From NCBI GenBank assembly GCA_013003325.1, contig JABDJU010000262.1, forward strand, positions 1 through 6,909: a DNA stretch of 6,909 bases, read 5' to 3'. The notes beneath the pieces were generated by a model. That model made no database searches. It was not told where the DNA came from and saw only the letters and a program-made list of their open reading frames with translations. A program made the position numbers and the translations under genes. The stretch comes from Acidimicrobiales bacterium (GTDB taxonomy: Bacteria > Actinomycetota > Acidimicrobiia > Acidimicrobiales > SZUA-35). This document shows, piece after piece, positions 6,645 through 6,909 of the stretch (positions are counted from its first letter, which is position 1; each line of letters opens with the position of its first letter).

Positions 6645-6909
6645 TCAGCGGATCTTGGCCCGTACTCCGACGTCGCCGAACCCGGCTCGAAGGCAGTTCT
6701 TCAGAAGCTTCGTCTCGGGTATGGCAGCGGGATCGATGTGCATGCCCACGAAGACTGAATCGGTGTAGGACATCAGCGAGACATTCACTGCGGTACCGGC
6801 GACCGGACCGATCGGTATCCAGCGGAGGACTTTCGCGCCGGCGAAGTAGGCCTCGACCGGCGGGCCCGGCAGGTTGCTGGTGGCGATGTCGACCCGGCTG
6901 GCCTGATCC
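6645..6909 (-). CDS. C-terminal fragment of a WS/DGAT-family acyltransferase (wax ester synthase / diacylglycerol acyltransferase); 5' end outside window
   Basis: A minus-strand frame runs from the right edge to a TGA at 6647-6645, giving 87 residues of the protein's end. It contains the family's C-terminal signature: SNLPGPP (11-17 of the fragment), then YFAGAKVLRW, GPVAGTAVNVSLMSYTDSVFVGMHID (34-59) and AAIPE (61-65), matching the WS/DGAT C-terminal domain. These enzymes transfer acyl groups from acyl-CoA to diacylglycerol or fatty alcohols to make storage triacylglycerol or wax esters, and are abundant in actinobacteria. The catalytic HHxxxDG motif lies in the N-terminal half, outside the window, so activity cannot be judged. 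The gene ends 54 bases before the peptidase start on the same strand. It was identified by reading the frame directly because no start codon lies within the window. Confidence 0.85.
   Translation of the reverse strand, partial: DQASRVDIATSNLPGPPVEAYFAGAKVLRWIPIGPVAGTAVNVSLMSYTDSVFVGMHIDPAAIPETKLLKNCLRAGFGDVGVRAKIR

Overview
The window is a dense, GC-rich, gene-packed piece of bacterial chromosome. Heavy G/C use at third codon positions, GTG starts, and the mix of a WS/DGAT-type acyltransferase, a probable cyclase/ATPase-TPR regulator and a Thr-rich LysM lipoprotein point to an actinobacterium. An Acidimicrobiia-like lineage is plausible, but that is inference from gene content and style; no marker gene is present. 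I see no rRNA, tRNA, CRISPR array, insertion sequence, integrase or phage gene, and no intergenic gap longer than about 55 bases.

Layout. The left end (2-1708, + strand) holds the C-terminal part of a large TPR-repeat protein whose start lies outside the window. It is most likely the helical tail of an adenylate/guanylate-cyclase or STAND-type ATPase regulator. It runs tail to tail into four minus-strand genes. In their own transcription order these are a DPP IV-like S9 peptidase (6590-4461), the ribosome-assembly GTPase RsgA (4464-3355, overlapping the peptidase stop by 4 bases), a small LysM lipoprotein (3330-2935) and an L-2-hydroxyglutarate oxidase (2888-1692, overlapping the TPR gene by 17 bases). 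The right edge (6645-6909, minus) carries the last 87 codons of a WS/DGAT-family acyltransferase that reads towards the peptidase.

How the genes fit together. The spacings (-4, 24 and 46 bases) suggest that peptidase, rsgA, LysM lipoprotein and lhgO could share a transcript. A candidate -10 element sits at leaderless spacing before the peptidase start. The products do not form an obvious pathway: peptide turnover, 30S subunit maturation, a cell-wall-binding lipoprotein and metabolite repair feeding 2-oxoglutarate back to central metabolism. I read this as a housekeeping cluster. I did not find convincing evidence of a previously undescribed system. The findings listed are modest points of arrangement and expression.
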